From contig NC_037668.1 in assembly GCF_003255815.1 (NCBI RefSeq), positions 61,715,500 to 61,779,499 on the forward strand: DNA of 64,000 bases, given 5' to 3'. Origin of the DNA: Theropithecus gelada (lineage: Eukaryota > Chordata > Mammalia > Primates > Cercopithecidae). Shown here piece after piece: positions 43,542 to 54,625 of this stretch (position 1 is its first letter; every line of letters begins with the position of its first letter). Under the pieces are notes generated by a model, which saw nothing but the letters and a program-made list of their open reading frames with translations, was not told the origin of the DNA and did not search any database. The translations under genes and the position numbers were made by a program.

Positions 43542-45874
43542 AGAAGAAACACTTGACAAACTAGGAATAGAAAGAAATTACCTCAACATAGTAAAGACCA
43601 TATATAAAAGGCCCATAGCTAACATTATGCTGAATGGTGAAAAACTGAAAACTTTCCCTCCAAGATCAGGAACAAGGTATGCATGCCCTCTCTCACTAGT
43701 CTATTCAGTATAATACTGGAAGTCCTTGCCATAGGACAAGGGAAAGAAACAAAAGGGATCCAAACTAACATTATTTCTGTTTGCAGACAACCTGATCTTG
43801 TATGTAGAAAACCCTAAAGATTCCACACATATATACAAAACTGTTAGAACTAATAAAGAATTTCAGCAAAGTTGCTGGATATAAAATTAGCACACAAAAA
43901 TCAGTTGCATTTCTATACATCAACAATGAACAATCTAAAAAGGAGATTTGTTTTGTTTTTTATCTTTCTCCTCATCTCGTCTTTCATTTGCAATGGCATC
44001 AAAAGGAATAAACTACTTAGAAATAAGCTTAACTGAGGAAGCAAAAGACTTGTACACTGAAAACTATAGAACACTGCTTACAGAAATTAAAGAAAACACA
44101 AATAAATGGAAAGACATCCCTTGTCCATGAGTTGGAAGACTTAATGTTGTTAATGCTCATGTTTTCCCAAAGTGATCTTCAGATTCAATGCAATCCCTAT
44201 CAAAATCCCAATGGCACATTTTGCAGAAATAGAAAAAGCCATTCTAATATATATATGGAATCTCAAAGGACCCCAAATAGCCAAAACAAATCTGAGAAAG
44301 AAAAACAAAGCTGGAGGCCCCACACTTTCTAATTTCAAAACACATTCCAAAGCTACAGTAATCGAAACAGTACAGCACTGGACTAAAGAAAGACAAATAG
44401 AGCAGTGAAACAGAATAGAAACCTCAGAAATAAATATATTGTCAAATGGTCTTTGACAAGGGTGTCAAAGCTACAAAACGGGGAAAGAATGGTCTCTTTA
44501 ACAAATGTTGTTGGGAAAACTGTATATCTACATGCAGAAGAATAAAGTTGGACCCTTACCATATATATACATAAAAATTAACTCAAAATGGAATAAGATC
44601 TAAAAGCAAGACCTGAAACTATAAAATTCCTAGAAGAAAACATAAAATGAAAGCTTTATGACATTGCATTTGACAAAGATTTCTTGGATATGGCAACACA
44701 AGCACAGGCAACAAAAGCAAAAATAGACAAATGAAACTACATCAAACTTAAGAACTTCTGTGCAGCAAAGGAAATAGTCAACTGAATGGAAAGCCAACCT
44801 AAAAAAATGAGAGAAAATATTTGCAAACCATATATCTGGTGAGCGGCTTTACAGAATACATAGAGAACTCCTCCAACTCAACAGTAACTGAATGAATAAT
44901 CTGATTTTAAAATGAGCAAAGGACTTTAATAGACATTTCCCCAGAGAAGATAGACAAATGGCTGACAAACATATGACATCATTTCAACAACCATTAGGGA
45001 AATGAAATTTAAGCCACCATGAGATATCACCTCGCACCTGTTACAATAGCCACCATCCACAAAACTGAAAATGGCAAGTGTTGGTGAGGATGTGGAGAAA
45101 CTGGTACCCTTGTGCATTGTTGATGGGATTTAAAATGGTACACCTTCTGCAAAAAACAGCATGGAAGATCCTCAAAAACATAAAAATAGAATTACTATCT
45201 GATTCAACAACCTATTTCTGGGTCTATATCCAAAAGAAATTGAAAACAGTACCTCCAAGATATTTGTACACCAATGTTCATTGCAGCAATTATTCACAAT
45301 GGACAAGAGGTAGAAGCACCCTAAATGTACCTACATGGATGAATGGATAAAGAGTATGTGGTATATACATACAATTGAATATTACTCCGCCTTTAAAACA
45401 AGAAGGAAATCTTTTCATATGCTATGACATGAATGAAACTTGAAGACATAAATGAAGTGCAATAAACCAACAGTAAGTCATTACGCCTAAAAATAAGTCA
45501 CAAAAAGACATTACTGCGTGATTCCATTTATATGAGATATTTAAAATAGACTCTCAGACTCTCTAACAGAGACTCTCAGAAACAGAAATTAAGATGGTGA
45601 TTGTCATGGGCTGGGGGAAAGGAGAGTTGTTGCTCAACACGTGTAGTGTTGTTGCAGTTTTGCAAAATGAAAAAGTTCTAGAGTTCTATGTGCACAATAA
45701 GTCACATATAGTTAACACTACTGTGCTGTATAGTTAGTGGTTAAGACAGTAAATTTTATATTATGTGTTCCTTACTACAGTGAAGAAACGAGGGACATGG
45801 GAGATTGTGTAAGCTTTATACAGAGCAATATGAGGTGTATAGTAGGACAACAATTAATTGGTAACTTGAATTTC

Positions 45875-46164
45875 TTTTTTCGAGATGGAGTTTTGCTCTT
45901 GTTGCCCAGGCTCGAGTGCAATGGCACTATCTCAGCTCACCACAACCTCCACCTCCCAGGTTCAAGCGATTCTCCTGCCTCAGCCTCCCGAATAGCTGGG
46001 ATTACAGGTGCCTGCCACCATGCCCGGCCAATTTTTGTATTTTTAGAAGAGATGGTGTTTCACCATGTTGGCCAGGCTGGTCTCGAACTCCTGATCTCAG
46101 GTGATCTGCCCGCCTCAGCCTCCCAAAGTGCTGGGATTACAGGCATGAGGCACCACGCCCGGCC
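45875..46164 (-). mobile_element. AluS with target-site duplication
   Basis: Antisense AluS: GAGATGGAGTTTTGCTCTTG, CAAGCGATTCTCCTGCC, AGGTGATCTGCCCGCC. The 16 bp TGGTAACTTGAATTTC (45859-45874) recurs as TGGTAACTTTAGTTTC (46165-46180). Confidence 0.94.
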
Positions 46165-46224
46165 TGGTAACTTTAGTTTCATACCTTTCCATTAGAAGAA
46201 AATAAAACATGTCCCCCTCCTGCC

Positions 46225-46470
46225 ATATGCCCAGCGACCGTTTCCAACCCCTCATTTTCTGCCTTATTTTTTTTCAGAGCACTTACTACCCAACATGTTA
46301 CATATTTACTAATGGATTTGTTTATTATATGTGAATAATCAGACATGCAAACTCCCAGAAGACAGGAATTTATTACTTTCTTGTGTATTACTGAATCCTC
46401 AGAAACTAGAAGAGTGTGTGCCTACAAGAGGTGCACAGTGAATAGTCGCTGAATGAATGAGTGAATGTGG
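46225..46470 (+). repeat. L2 3'-end fragment
   Basis: CAAACTCCCAGAAGACAGGAA, CCTACAAGAGGTGCACAGTG and CGCTGAATGAATGAGTGAATG. Confidence 0.65.
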
Positions 46471-46802
46471 AAGTCAGGAGAGCCAAAGGGCATCTGAAGT
46501 CGGGGATTTTCTCCTATGTTCTTCAATCTACTTGGGGAAGACAGAAAAGAGGAGAGGGAGGAAGACATGTAACAGACTAGGAAGGACAGATGTCTTTTCA
46601 CTGGGTTTGTGGGGGCAGCCAGATCAGCTTGAGAAGTACGAAGGATGAGGAATATCTGTCTACTATACAATCCCTGTCCTGAGTCTCTTCTGGTTCAGCA
46701 AAAGATGGAGGCTATGACCACTAGATCTTGCCAGTTTGGTGTAGCTGTTACCGAATCAGCAGACTCTAACTGTTAGAATAAAAAGTCCTCATTGTTCCCA
46801 CT

Positions 46803-47100
46803 TTTTTTTTTTTTTTTTTTGAGACGGAGTCTCGCTCTGTCGCCCAGGCTGGAGTGCGGTGGCGCGATCTCGGCTCACTGCAAGCTCCACCTCCCGGGTT
46901 CACGCCATTCTCCCGCCTCAGCCTCCGAGTAGCTGGGACTACAGGCGCCCGCCACCACGCCCGGCTAGTTTTTTGTATTTTTAGTAGAGACGGGGTTTCA
47001 CCATGTTAGCCAGGATGGTCTCGATCTCCTGACCTCGTGATCCACCCGCCTCGGCCTCCCAAAGTGCTGGGATTACAGGCTTGAGCCACTGCGCCCGGCC
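46803..47100 (-). mobile_element. AluY (Old World monkey type) with target-site duplication
   Basis: Antisense AluY with poly-T, GTGGCGCGATCTCGGC and CAGGCTTGAGCCACTGCG (the CTTGAGCC variant). Perfect 13 bp GTTCCCACTTTTT duplication at 46794-46806 and 47101-47113. Little diverged. Confidence 0.94.
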
Positions 47101-47124
47101 GTTCCCACTTTTTATATCCTAGGT

Positions 47125-47250
47125 CAGTGCTTCTCAAACTTCAATGTGCATACAAATCACCTTAGTGTTCAGTAGGTCTGGGTGGGGCTTGAGAACCTGC
47201 ATTTCTAATAAGCTTCCAGGTGATACTGATATAAATTCTTGCTTACAGTG
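47125..47250 (+). mobile_element. MER5A fragment
   Basis: CAGTGCTTCTCAAACTTCAATG, CAGTAGGTCTGGGTGGGGC, CATTTCTAATAAGCTTCCAG and GTGATACTGAT follow MER5A. Confidence 0.72.
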
Positions 47251-47251
47251 G

Positions 47252-47378
47252 CTGGTTCTCAACCATGTGGCACCTGGGAAGCTTTGTAAAATCACAGTGT
47301 CCCAATTAAATTAAATTAATTAAAATTAGCCCTCTGAGAGTGGGACCCTGGCTATGGTATGGCTCAGGTTGAGAACCA
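47252..47378 (+). mobile_element. Small hAT-type MITE, subfamily not named
   Basis: Ends are inverted: GGTTCTCAACCATG near the start and GGTTGAGAACCAGC at the end, with CACCTGGGAAGCTTTG and an AATTAAATTAAATTAATTAA centre. Abuts the MER5A. Confidence 0.6.
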
Positions 47379-47697
47379 GCACTCCAGGGGCTCTTCCAAG
47401 GGCACTAACCCTAATGGAAGCAGAGCCATTGTTTTGGGCCCTGTAGTCCTTCTTTCCAGCTTTTGTCCCCTTTCTCCACAAACTCAGGACTGCTGAGACT
47501 TCACTATTGCTGCTGAGCGTCTGCTGAGAGCCATAGGTGAACACAGGCACACCTTGATCTTGGATATACAACAGGGTTAGTCAACACTCTTAGGCAGCTG
47601 GAAGGAACTTTTCTGGTTTTTTTTTCTACCTCCTGACTTCCACTTTTCACCTCTCTTTCCAGCTAGTAGGGAAATATCCTCTTCTAGTCAAGTGGAA
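47379..47697. other. Intron, nothing recognised
   Basis: Unique-looking sequence. Confidence 0.4.
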
Positions 47698-47905
47698 CAA
47701 CGGTTCTAAATTTGGGGGCGATTTTGTTCTCAGGGGATATCTGGCAATGTCTGGCGATATTTTTAATTATCACAACTCAGAGTAGGGGGCTGCTACTGGC
47801 AGCTGGTGGGTGGAGGCTGAAGAGGCTGCTAAACTTCCCATGATGCACAGGACAGTGCTCCAGAACAGTGTCCAGCCCAAAATGCCCAAGGCTGAGACCC
47901 CATGC
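47698..47905 (+). mobile_element. MER20 (hAT-Charlie)
   Basis: GGTTCTAAATTTGGGGGCG, CTGGCAATGTCTGGCGA, GGCTGCTAAACTTCCCATGATG, AAAATGCCCAAGGCTGAGA. Plus-strand copy, more diverged than that at 31006. Confidence 0.82.
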
Positions 47906-48136
47906 AGGAGATGGGAGACCCACAGCTGAGCCTTTGGGGCACATCTTTCATCTTTACCAAGCTACCCTCTCCTCCAGGCACCGAGGTCCGGGATCTGCAG
48001 GGGACAAAATGGGAAGGGCTGGGTCCAAGAGTAGCCTCTTGCTGTATCCAGAACCTCTGTCTTCTCTTACCCTCAAGCAGCAGGGCCCTCCCTGTCCAGC
48101 CCACTCCACTAATCTTCCTCAACCAAAGTGAGTGAA

Positions 48137-48300
48137 TTTCCTCTCTGGTGCTACTTTACCTCCCCCAGTGTTTTAATTTTCATAGAGCCTCCTCCCACCC
48201 ATTATACATATCTACCTATTTCCTTTCTGGTGTTACTTTATCTCCCCCAGAGTTTTAATTTTCGTAGAGCCTCCTCCCACCCATTATACAGGTCTACCTA
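48137..48300 (+). repeat. Tandem duplication of an 82 bp unit
   Basis: Copy 1 at 48137-48218 and copy 2 at 48219-48300, aligned without gaps, 75 of 82 identical. Each begins TTTCCT(C/T)TCTGGTG and ends TCTACCTA. Not a known interspersed repeat to my knowledge. Confidence 0.95.
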
Positions 48301-48509
48301 TTTCTATACCCCATCTGTGCTCAGGATTCAAGTTCCTTCTCGTGAAATTCCTATACCCATGCAAACCAGGGCTGGGACCAGTCACCCTGAAAGTTCTTTG
48401 AGAGATGAAGGACGTCCGACCAGGGGACAGAGAAGCCCACTAGAGGGAGAATAGCCTGATCCCCAAATGCCTTCCTAATCCCATCTCAGTGGCAACTCAG
48501 GCAAGAAAC
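48301..48509. other. Intron, nothing recognised
   Basis: Unique-looking. Confidence 0.4.
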
Positions 48510-48680
48510 CCTGTCATATATGTCCTGGGCACTTGCTAGGTGAAAGCCCTGCTTTAAGTGCTTTGCCTTATGAAATTCTCCCAAGAGTCCTGGCAGGTAG
48601 GTACTAAGGTCATCCCCATGTATAATGAGCACACTGAGGTTAAGTGGTGCTATTTTTGTCTGTAGTTCCTGGCTCATAAC
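48510..48680 (-). repeat. MIR SINE
   Basis: GCTTTAAGTGCTTTGCC, AATTCTCCCAAGAGTCCTGG, GAGCACACTGAGGTTAAG follow antisense MIR. Confidence 0.65.
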
Positions 48681-48714
48681 ACCTAAAATCCTTGGGATCT
48701 CAAAAGTGCTGTCT

Positions 48715-49320
48715 TTTGTGTGATAGGTTCAAAGTGGGGCTGATTACTGGAAAGAATAAGGCAGGATTACACGGTTGGGACTTGCAGCTCCACTCCTGAA
48801 AGGGACGGGGCTGAAGGTCAAGTCGATCACCAATGGCCAATGGTTTCATTAATCATGCCTACGTAATGAAGCTTCCCTAAAAACTCAAGAGGACAGGGTT
48901 CAGAGAGCTTCCAGAGAGCGGAACACATGGAGATTACTGGAGGGTGGTGTGCCCCGGCAGGGCATGGAAGCTCCAAGCCCCTCCCCCTACAACTTGCCCT
49001 ACACACCTCTTCATTTAACCTTCATCTGTATCATTTGTATATCCTTTATAACAAACTGGTAAACGTATGTGTTTCCCTGACTTCTGTGGGCTACTCCAAC
49101 AAAGTAATCGAACTTAAAGGAGGGGGGGTTGTGGAAACCCCAACTTGAAGCCAATTGGTCAGAAGTTCTGGAGGTTTGGACATGTGACTGGTGTCTGAAG
49201 CAGCGGGGAAGTCTCAGGGACTGAGCCCCCAACCCATGGGATGTGACTCTATCATCAGGTAGATAGGGTAGGAGTTGAATCGGAGGACACCTAGCTGGTG
49301 TCCACTGCTAAATGTATGGA
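48715..49320 (+). mobile_element. LTR-like retroelement, family not named
   Basis: A run with CAAGAGGACAGGGTTCAGAG, AGAGCGGAACACATGGAG, GGAAGCTCCAAGCCCC, then CAAACTGGTAAACGTATGTG, CAATTGGTCAGAAGT and GACTGAGCCCCCAACCC follows a dispersed mammalian repeat arrangement that I take for an ancient ERV LTR with a poly-A-signal-like region near 49050. Family and exact ends are uncertain. Confidence 0.45.
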
Positions 49321-49373
49321 GAAAAAAAAAAACCCACCTTTGGTCACAGAAGTCTTCCTCTGTATTGATAACT

Positions 49374-49397
49374 GTGATGGTGGTGGTGGTGATGTGA
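49374..49397 (+). repeat. (TGG)n short repeat
   Basis: TGATGGTGGTGGTGGTGATG tract. Confidence 0.8.
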
Positions 49398-49424
49398 GAG
49401 CAGAAAAAAAAATGTGGCTTGAGA

Positions 49425-49735
49425 GAGCTTTTCCCTAAACAGTAAGAGACTAAGTAAGTTGTCCACGGTCATACAACTAGGAAGTAGTAGAGTAAGGTTG
49501 TGAACACAGGCAGTTTAGGTCCAGAGCCCATGGATTTAACCACTGTACTATACAGTCCCTTATGTGCTTGACATTGACAATAACCCAGGCAGGCTTGGAT
49601 TCTGCTGTTGGTTTTGAAGATGGAATCCAGTTTCTCAAAGGCAAAATAATCTTCCAAAATGACTCAGCTAATAAGTCGTGGTCCTGGGATTCAAATCCAA
49701 AACAGAAATTCCATGCTCAGGCCAAGGAAGGAAAT
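49425..49735 (-). repeat. Two adjacent MIR fragments
   Basis: 49425-49562: TTGTCCACGGTCATACAAC, TGTGAACACAGGCAG, TTTAACCACTGTACTATAC. 49563-49735: GACTCAGCTAATAAGTCGTGG, CCTGGGATTCAAATCC. Both antisense MIR. Confidence 0.65.
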
Positions 49736-49754
49736 TATAAGCTTTAGAAGGTGG

Positions 49755-49905
49755 CACCATTCACCCATTCATTCATTCATTCATTCATCCATCAGGCATT
49801 CAGCACACATATATTGATGCTTCCTGCCAGTGAGGCTTGTTCTGTGTGCTGAGGATCCAGAGAAAATTCAACCATGATCCCTCTGCTTGGGAGCTCACAT
49901 AAATT
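49755..49905 (-). repeat. L2 3'-end fragment with (ATTC)n
   Basis: (CATT)n run, then GGCATTCAGCACACATATATTG, GTGCTGAGGATCCAGAG and GGGAGCTCACATAAA follow the antisense L2 tail. Confidence 0.72.
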
Positions 49906-50544
49906 TTGGGGAACATGCCACATGCTGGTGGGTGGACTAGGGAGAAAGGGAATGGCATAGGAGCGCAGAGGAGTCCATTTACACTTGTCTTCTGGGAGAC
50001 TGGACAGATATGGGGAAGGGTCTGGAGAAATCCAAGTGTCCACTGCTCATGCCATCGGCTGGTCACCTGGGTTGGATGATCCAGGTGACATCCTGCCTCC
50101 TGGCGCACACCTGCACACTTCCATGTTTCCTTATTTTTTCCCCATTTGTCTTCTCACTGGCTTGCTCAGAACTTCCCATTCATAAGCACAGCATGGGGAG
50201 AAACAAGAAGGGGTCTGTGCTCCCCCAGTGGATCAATGCAAGTTTGGCATCCCAACTTATCATCCCGAGGTCCCAGAGAGAAACCAAATTGTAACTGTCA
50301 GGAACACGACAGAACTGTCAAAAGCAGACAAAATCAGCCACATAAATTGTGAAACCAAAGTCACAGATCTATTTGTTCTGTAAGAGTGAACATCTCACAT
50401 TTTTTGTAAAGATGGAAAATAAAAACAAAGACCAACTAGGGGCATTGCAAGCATTTCGTCTCTGTGGAGAAAGCCACCACCAGAAAATCTCAGTTTCCAA
50501 CAATGCCCCCTCCCCATAAATCTATATCCACTTCCATCACTTTG
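49906..50544. other. Intron, nothing recognised
   Basis: Unique-looking sequence; open frames up to about 100 codons overlap on both strands without homology. Confidence 0.4.
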
Positions 50545-50950
50545 ATTCAGCAAACACTCAGGGAGTCTTTCAATGGGAATGAGTGTGTCAAACATCAGAA
50601 GTGATTATGACCCAATCCCTGCCCTTGACTATCATATATCCAGCTAAAATAATTAGAATATAGAGTCAGACCAGACCAAATAAAGGATACCAACTCGGGG
50701 AGTGACAAGTACCTCTATAGTGGAATCAGGGACGGCTTCCTGGCAGAGGTAACATCTGCATTGGGTCTTGAAAGATGAATAAAATTTCACAAGTAGAAAA
50801 GGAAGGGAAGGAAACTTCAGAGGCAGGGGAAGACAGATATAAATGTACAGAAGCTGGGGCAGGTAGAGAGAGAGGGACATGGTATAAGAGGTACTTTGGA
50901 AGTCAAATCTCCATTCTGTGCAACAACCAGGCTGGGAAGGTTAGCCCTTG
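50545..50950 (-). repeat. L2 LINE fragment
   Basis: CAGCAAACACTCAGGGAGTC, AATCCCTGCCCTTGAC, GACGGCTTCCTGGCAGAGG and TCTTGAAAGATGAATAAAATTTC are antisense L2 in the right order. Confidence 0.6.
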
Positions 50951-51086
50951 CCAGGGAAGCTTGGCCTGCCATTAGGCATTTGGGGCTTCCTCATTTGGAC
51001 GGCGGGTACGGCACTCACATGTGCTCCAGGGCACACACAGGCAGGCCGCGCACAGATGGTGCAAGCACACTTCCCATCAACCTTGG

Positions 51087-51087
<1 letters not shown>

Positions 51088-51130
<43 letters not shown>
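51088..51130 (+). repeat. (TG)21 microsatellite
   Basis: Uninterrupted TG run of 43 bp. The cysteine/valine-rich open frames through this region are artefacts of the repeat. Confidence 0.98.
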
Positions 51131-51131
<1 letters not shown>

Positions 51132-52370
51132 GGCAGCAATCTGGCAGGCCGTTCTGCAGAAGCCCTGCAGCACGGTGGTTGCTCACCAAAATAGCATCGA
51201 GCAATTTAGGTCAGGAAGTAAGGACTGTGTTATTATTACTAGTTACTGGTGAAGTTATTTAATAAGAATGTCACATCCAATTGAGACCATGGTGGGAACT
51301 GTCAGCAGGAAGAATGTAATTACACTAACTGGAGGCGCTCCACAGATCCACACAGAGGTGGGCTCTCCCCTAGCCCCACTGTTGCCTGGAAGGAATTTCC
51401 TTAGGTGGGGCCATCATGCCAGGCCCCAGAATAGCCAGGCATGCTGCTCCAGTCCAGGCCCCAGGAGGGCTTTTAAGGGGGAGATCTCCAGGACCCAGTG
51501 GGGGTCTGTTCAGTGACACCATCCATGACCTGATATCCTAGTGATATTCAGAAGGGAGAGGACTGCAAAGCCCTAACCCCACTTCTTCAGCTCCAAATAA
51601 AATCCAATAAACGTCACTGTAGGGCATGGGAAGGCCAAGAGTCCGTTCCACTCATGCCCTGATCCAGACCCACTCCAGTCGCCCACAGCAGTAGCTGGGT
51701 TAGAGACAAACCCTTTACTGATGACTCTCCCTTACCATTCCTCAACTGGTATTTCTTGGACCACCTCCAATTTGAAATACTTACACTTAATCCTTGTCTC
51801 AGGTCTGCCTCCAGGGAGCTCAACCTAAGGCACTTCCCTTGCTCAAAGTCTTCCAGCAGCTCCCAATCCATTCCCTAGAAAATAAAGCCGAGCTCTTCCC
51901 CACAGGCCTGGATTCTGGTTGAGCCCACCTAGCACATACTTCCTGCTCCTGGTTGAGCCCTGAACTAAACCACCTTCCTGTAATGGGGCTAGGCAGAACC
52001 CAAGGATCCTTGCCCATGAGTGCAGGCTCTGTAATCCTCTAAGGCCATGGTTATGGGAGGTGGCACAGCTGTAGCGTTTCATGGGGGGCCCAGCCTGCAG
52101 CCACTGCCCATCCCCCAAGTATTATCTGTGGAACACAAAAGGTGCTGTGCTCATTTTGTTTCAAAATCTACACCCTTTGGGGTTTCTAAGAGTCCTGTGC
52201 CCTTGCTCCCTTGCAGCAGCAGTTAGACACCCAGACAAGGGAGATGGGGAGAGCTGGGAGGCCATACGACACCGCAGGAGGGAGTGGAGTGGGAAAGAAT
52301 GCTGATTCCCGCTGTCAGGGGCATCACAGCCAGCAAGGCAGGCTGTCCTTGTGGCCAGCAGGAAGGAAAA
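51131..52370. other. Intron, mostly unique
   Basis: 51835-51935 (TTGCTCAAAGTCTTCCAGCAG..) resembles a short sense L2 piece. AATAAA signals at 51597-51611 are not attached to a recognisable transcript. Confidence 0.4.
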
Positions 52371-52700
52371 GGAGGCAATGAGAGACTCAGGGAGAGAGAG
52401 AGAAACATAGATGGGGAGAGAGATGGGCAGGAGAGGGAGTAGGGACACAGAGACAGGACCCGCAGAGACAGCCAGGTAGGAAGAAAGAGAGCAGAGAAAA
52501 TCAGGGACTCCAAGAAAAGAACAGGCAGTAAGAGAGATGGGCAGATAGAAAAAGACACAACGACAGAGAGTGAGACTGCAAGCCAGGGAGGAGACGGAAG
52601 AGGAAAGAAAAAGAAACAGAGAGACAGAAAAGTGACAGAGACACAGGAAAGAGGCAGACAGGCACAGAGAGACCAGACACGGACAGTGGAAGGCAACAAG
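52371..52700 (+). repeat. Purine-rich GA/GACAGA tract
   Basis: About 330 bp, strongly biased to A and G on the plus strand, built of degenerate GAGACAGAGA-like units. The 208-codon minus-strand frame over it (52161-52787) is Ser/Leu/Cys/Phe-rich because of the CT repeat. Confidence 0.88.
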
Positions 52701-54514
52701 GGCATGACCTAGAGTGAGATGCCGAGAAGCCATGCACAGCTTAACAACAAAGGCTCTGTCAGCGGCATCCAACCCCCAGATCCCCACGGGAGCTAACTGG
52801 AAGAACCAGAGACTGAGTATGGACTATTTGAGGAACTTAGCTTTAAATGGCAAAGAACAGGGTGGCAGACAGAGAGGAGTTCAGGGCTCAAAAAGCTTCT
52901 TCTACCTTCTATTTTGAACCTGTTTTAAATTCAAGGAGTGAAGTCAGTGGAGAAGAAAAATAAAATGGGAGGGAAGAGGGGAGAGAAGGGACATATCACA
53001 AAGAAGAGAGATGGAAGAAAGGGGTCCTGGGCTCTGGGAACTGGGGACTGTAGGAGAGACCCCACCTCTTCCTCGAGGAGTTGGGGGAGGAGGAGTGGTT
53101 GCAGAGGCAGGTAACCACAGGTAGGAGGAGGACGTGGAAGTCCATTCTGATGGTCTGCCTGTTCTCAGTGAGGTGCCAAGGTAGTCATCCTGTGATAGAA
53201 CCAGGGATTTGTGTCTCAGAAGGGCCACTCTTAGGATTAAGACAGGAAGCTGACCAGGTAGCCGATAGAAAGATAGTTAAGGGGTGCTGGGCTTAGGTTA
53301 GAGACGTGAGTTCGCAGTGGCAGCAGGATTCATAGTCCAGGTGGCAGGCCCAGAGCTGAGGTGCAGGACTGACCCAGGGCTGGAGCATGTAGAGACTGAG
53401 GGTCCTAGTGGAACAGTGGTTCAAGGGATGCACAGTGGAGACTGGCTGGCCTTCATACCGAGGAAAGGGGCTGCTCCGAGAGGAGTTGTTGAGGGGGTCA
53501 GGGTCTCCAGCTTTTGAAGGGGCCTTGCATGGCTGGGCACCACCACACCCATCGTCCCACCCTCTTCTCAGGCCAGCAAGACCTCCACTTGCCCCTTGGC
53601 TGCAGTTCTTGATTTGTTCCTTGTGGGAAGTGGCCTGTTCCACCTTCTCAGCAATCAGCCTCACCTGCTCCCTGACCTCACTTCTGCTCCATGCCCCAGA
53701 CCAGGGGTGTCCGTCCTCCCACATTCCCTCTGGACCCTGAGCTCAGTCTGGACCTTGTCTGAGGGCGTCTCTCCAAGCAAAACCCAGGCAGCTGACCCCT
53801 GCCTGCTCCACTTAGACCCCAGCACTGGAAGCTTCTGAGGCTCCTCCCCAGAGGACTTGAAGGACTGAGTGCAGAGACTGAGGTGGAAAATCTCTCCGGT
53901 CCAACTCAGTGGTGGCTCTTGGTAGAAATTTGGGGGAGTCCCATGTCCTTCAAAGACTGTACCCACAGGAAGGGATGCTGTGCTCGGGTCTGAGGGTGTG
54001 TCTCCCACCTTCCTTCTCTCCTAGAAAGCACAGACAGACAGTGAGGGTTCCAAGCCAGCACGTTGTCAAAGTGGTGGCAGCTCCACCAAAAGAGAAGACC
54101 CGGGTGTTCAAAGAAGCCTGAAGTTCAGGCAGAGGCACAAACCTGTTTTACTAGGCACAGAGCACCAGGCCCCTACCTCCCTGAAGGACGCACACAGCCT
54201 GGCAGGCTCTGTGCAGCTGCTGGCCTTGTTGAGCCCTGGCTGTTGCCAGGCGTGGTTGTCAACTGCAAACTCACATCCTGGGTCGTCGGGGAGTGAGTAG
54301 ACCGGCTTTTGTTCCCAGGAAAGCCACTCCACACAGAGCCTGAAGTGTAGTCGAGAGGGGCGTCATCCCTAAACTCTGCCAGCTCAGAAGGACAGTGACT
54401 AGGGACGGGGGAGGTTCAAGGTCAAAGCCTGACCTACCCTTGGGGCTGGAGAGCTGGGAGCTGGAACCCAGGCTGAGCAAGAAGCTCACGATTGCCCAAG
54501 TCCTGGCATGCAGA
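52701..54514. other. Intron, GC-moderate, no gene recognised
   Basis: Unique-looking. Many overlapping frames of 60-145 codons on both strands (for example 53293-53724 minus and 53661-54008 minus) show no domain, and no exon-like splice context was evident. Confidence 0.4.
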
Positions 54515-54625
54515 ATTCACACATGCACACACACACATCAACAGCTACAGAAACAGATGTCCATGCCCACAACATACATGTGTACCCCCCACACACACAG
54601 ATACATTTTGCACACACAGTTCTCA
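54515..54625 (+). repeat. CA-rich low-complexity tract
   Basis: Interrupted ACACAC/CATGCACAC runs. Confidence 0.75.

Larger units (their letters stand above)
38945..45790 (+). mobile_element. Nearly full-length old LINE-1 (L1MA/L1PB-like) with two Alu insertions
   Basis: The 5' end has AGATGGCAGCATAGGAAGCC, the start of old L1 5' UTRs. ORF1 remnant at about 40090-40375 encodes a coiled-coil-like segment (NRLNQAEKRISELK). ORF2 remnants: endonuclease region near 41400-41900; reverse-transcriptase KSPGPHGFTGEFYK at 42790-42835; C-terminal part near 44500-45400. The 3' end TTAAGACAGTAAATTTTATATTATG is near 45745. After removing the two Alus it is about 6.2 kb. Many stops and frameshifts make it inactive. 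Confidence 0.85.

Noticed and set aside
50896..51262. Cysteine/valine-rich frames on both strands
   Set aside because: Produced by the (TG)21 microsatellite.
52161..52787. 208-codon open frame on the minus strand, rich in Ser, Leu, Cys and Phe
   Set aside because: It is the CT-strand translation of a degenerate GA repeat; low complexity explains the lack of stops.
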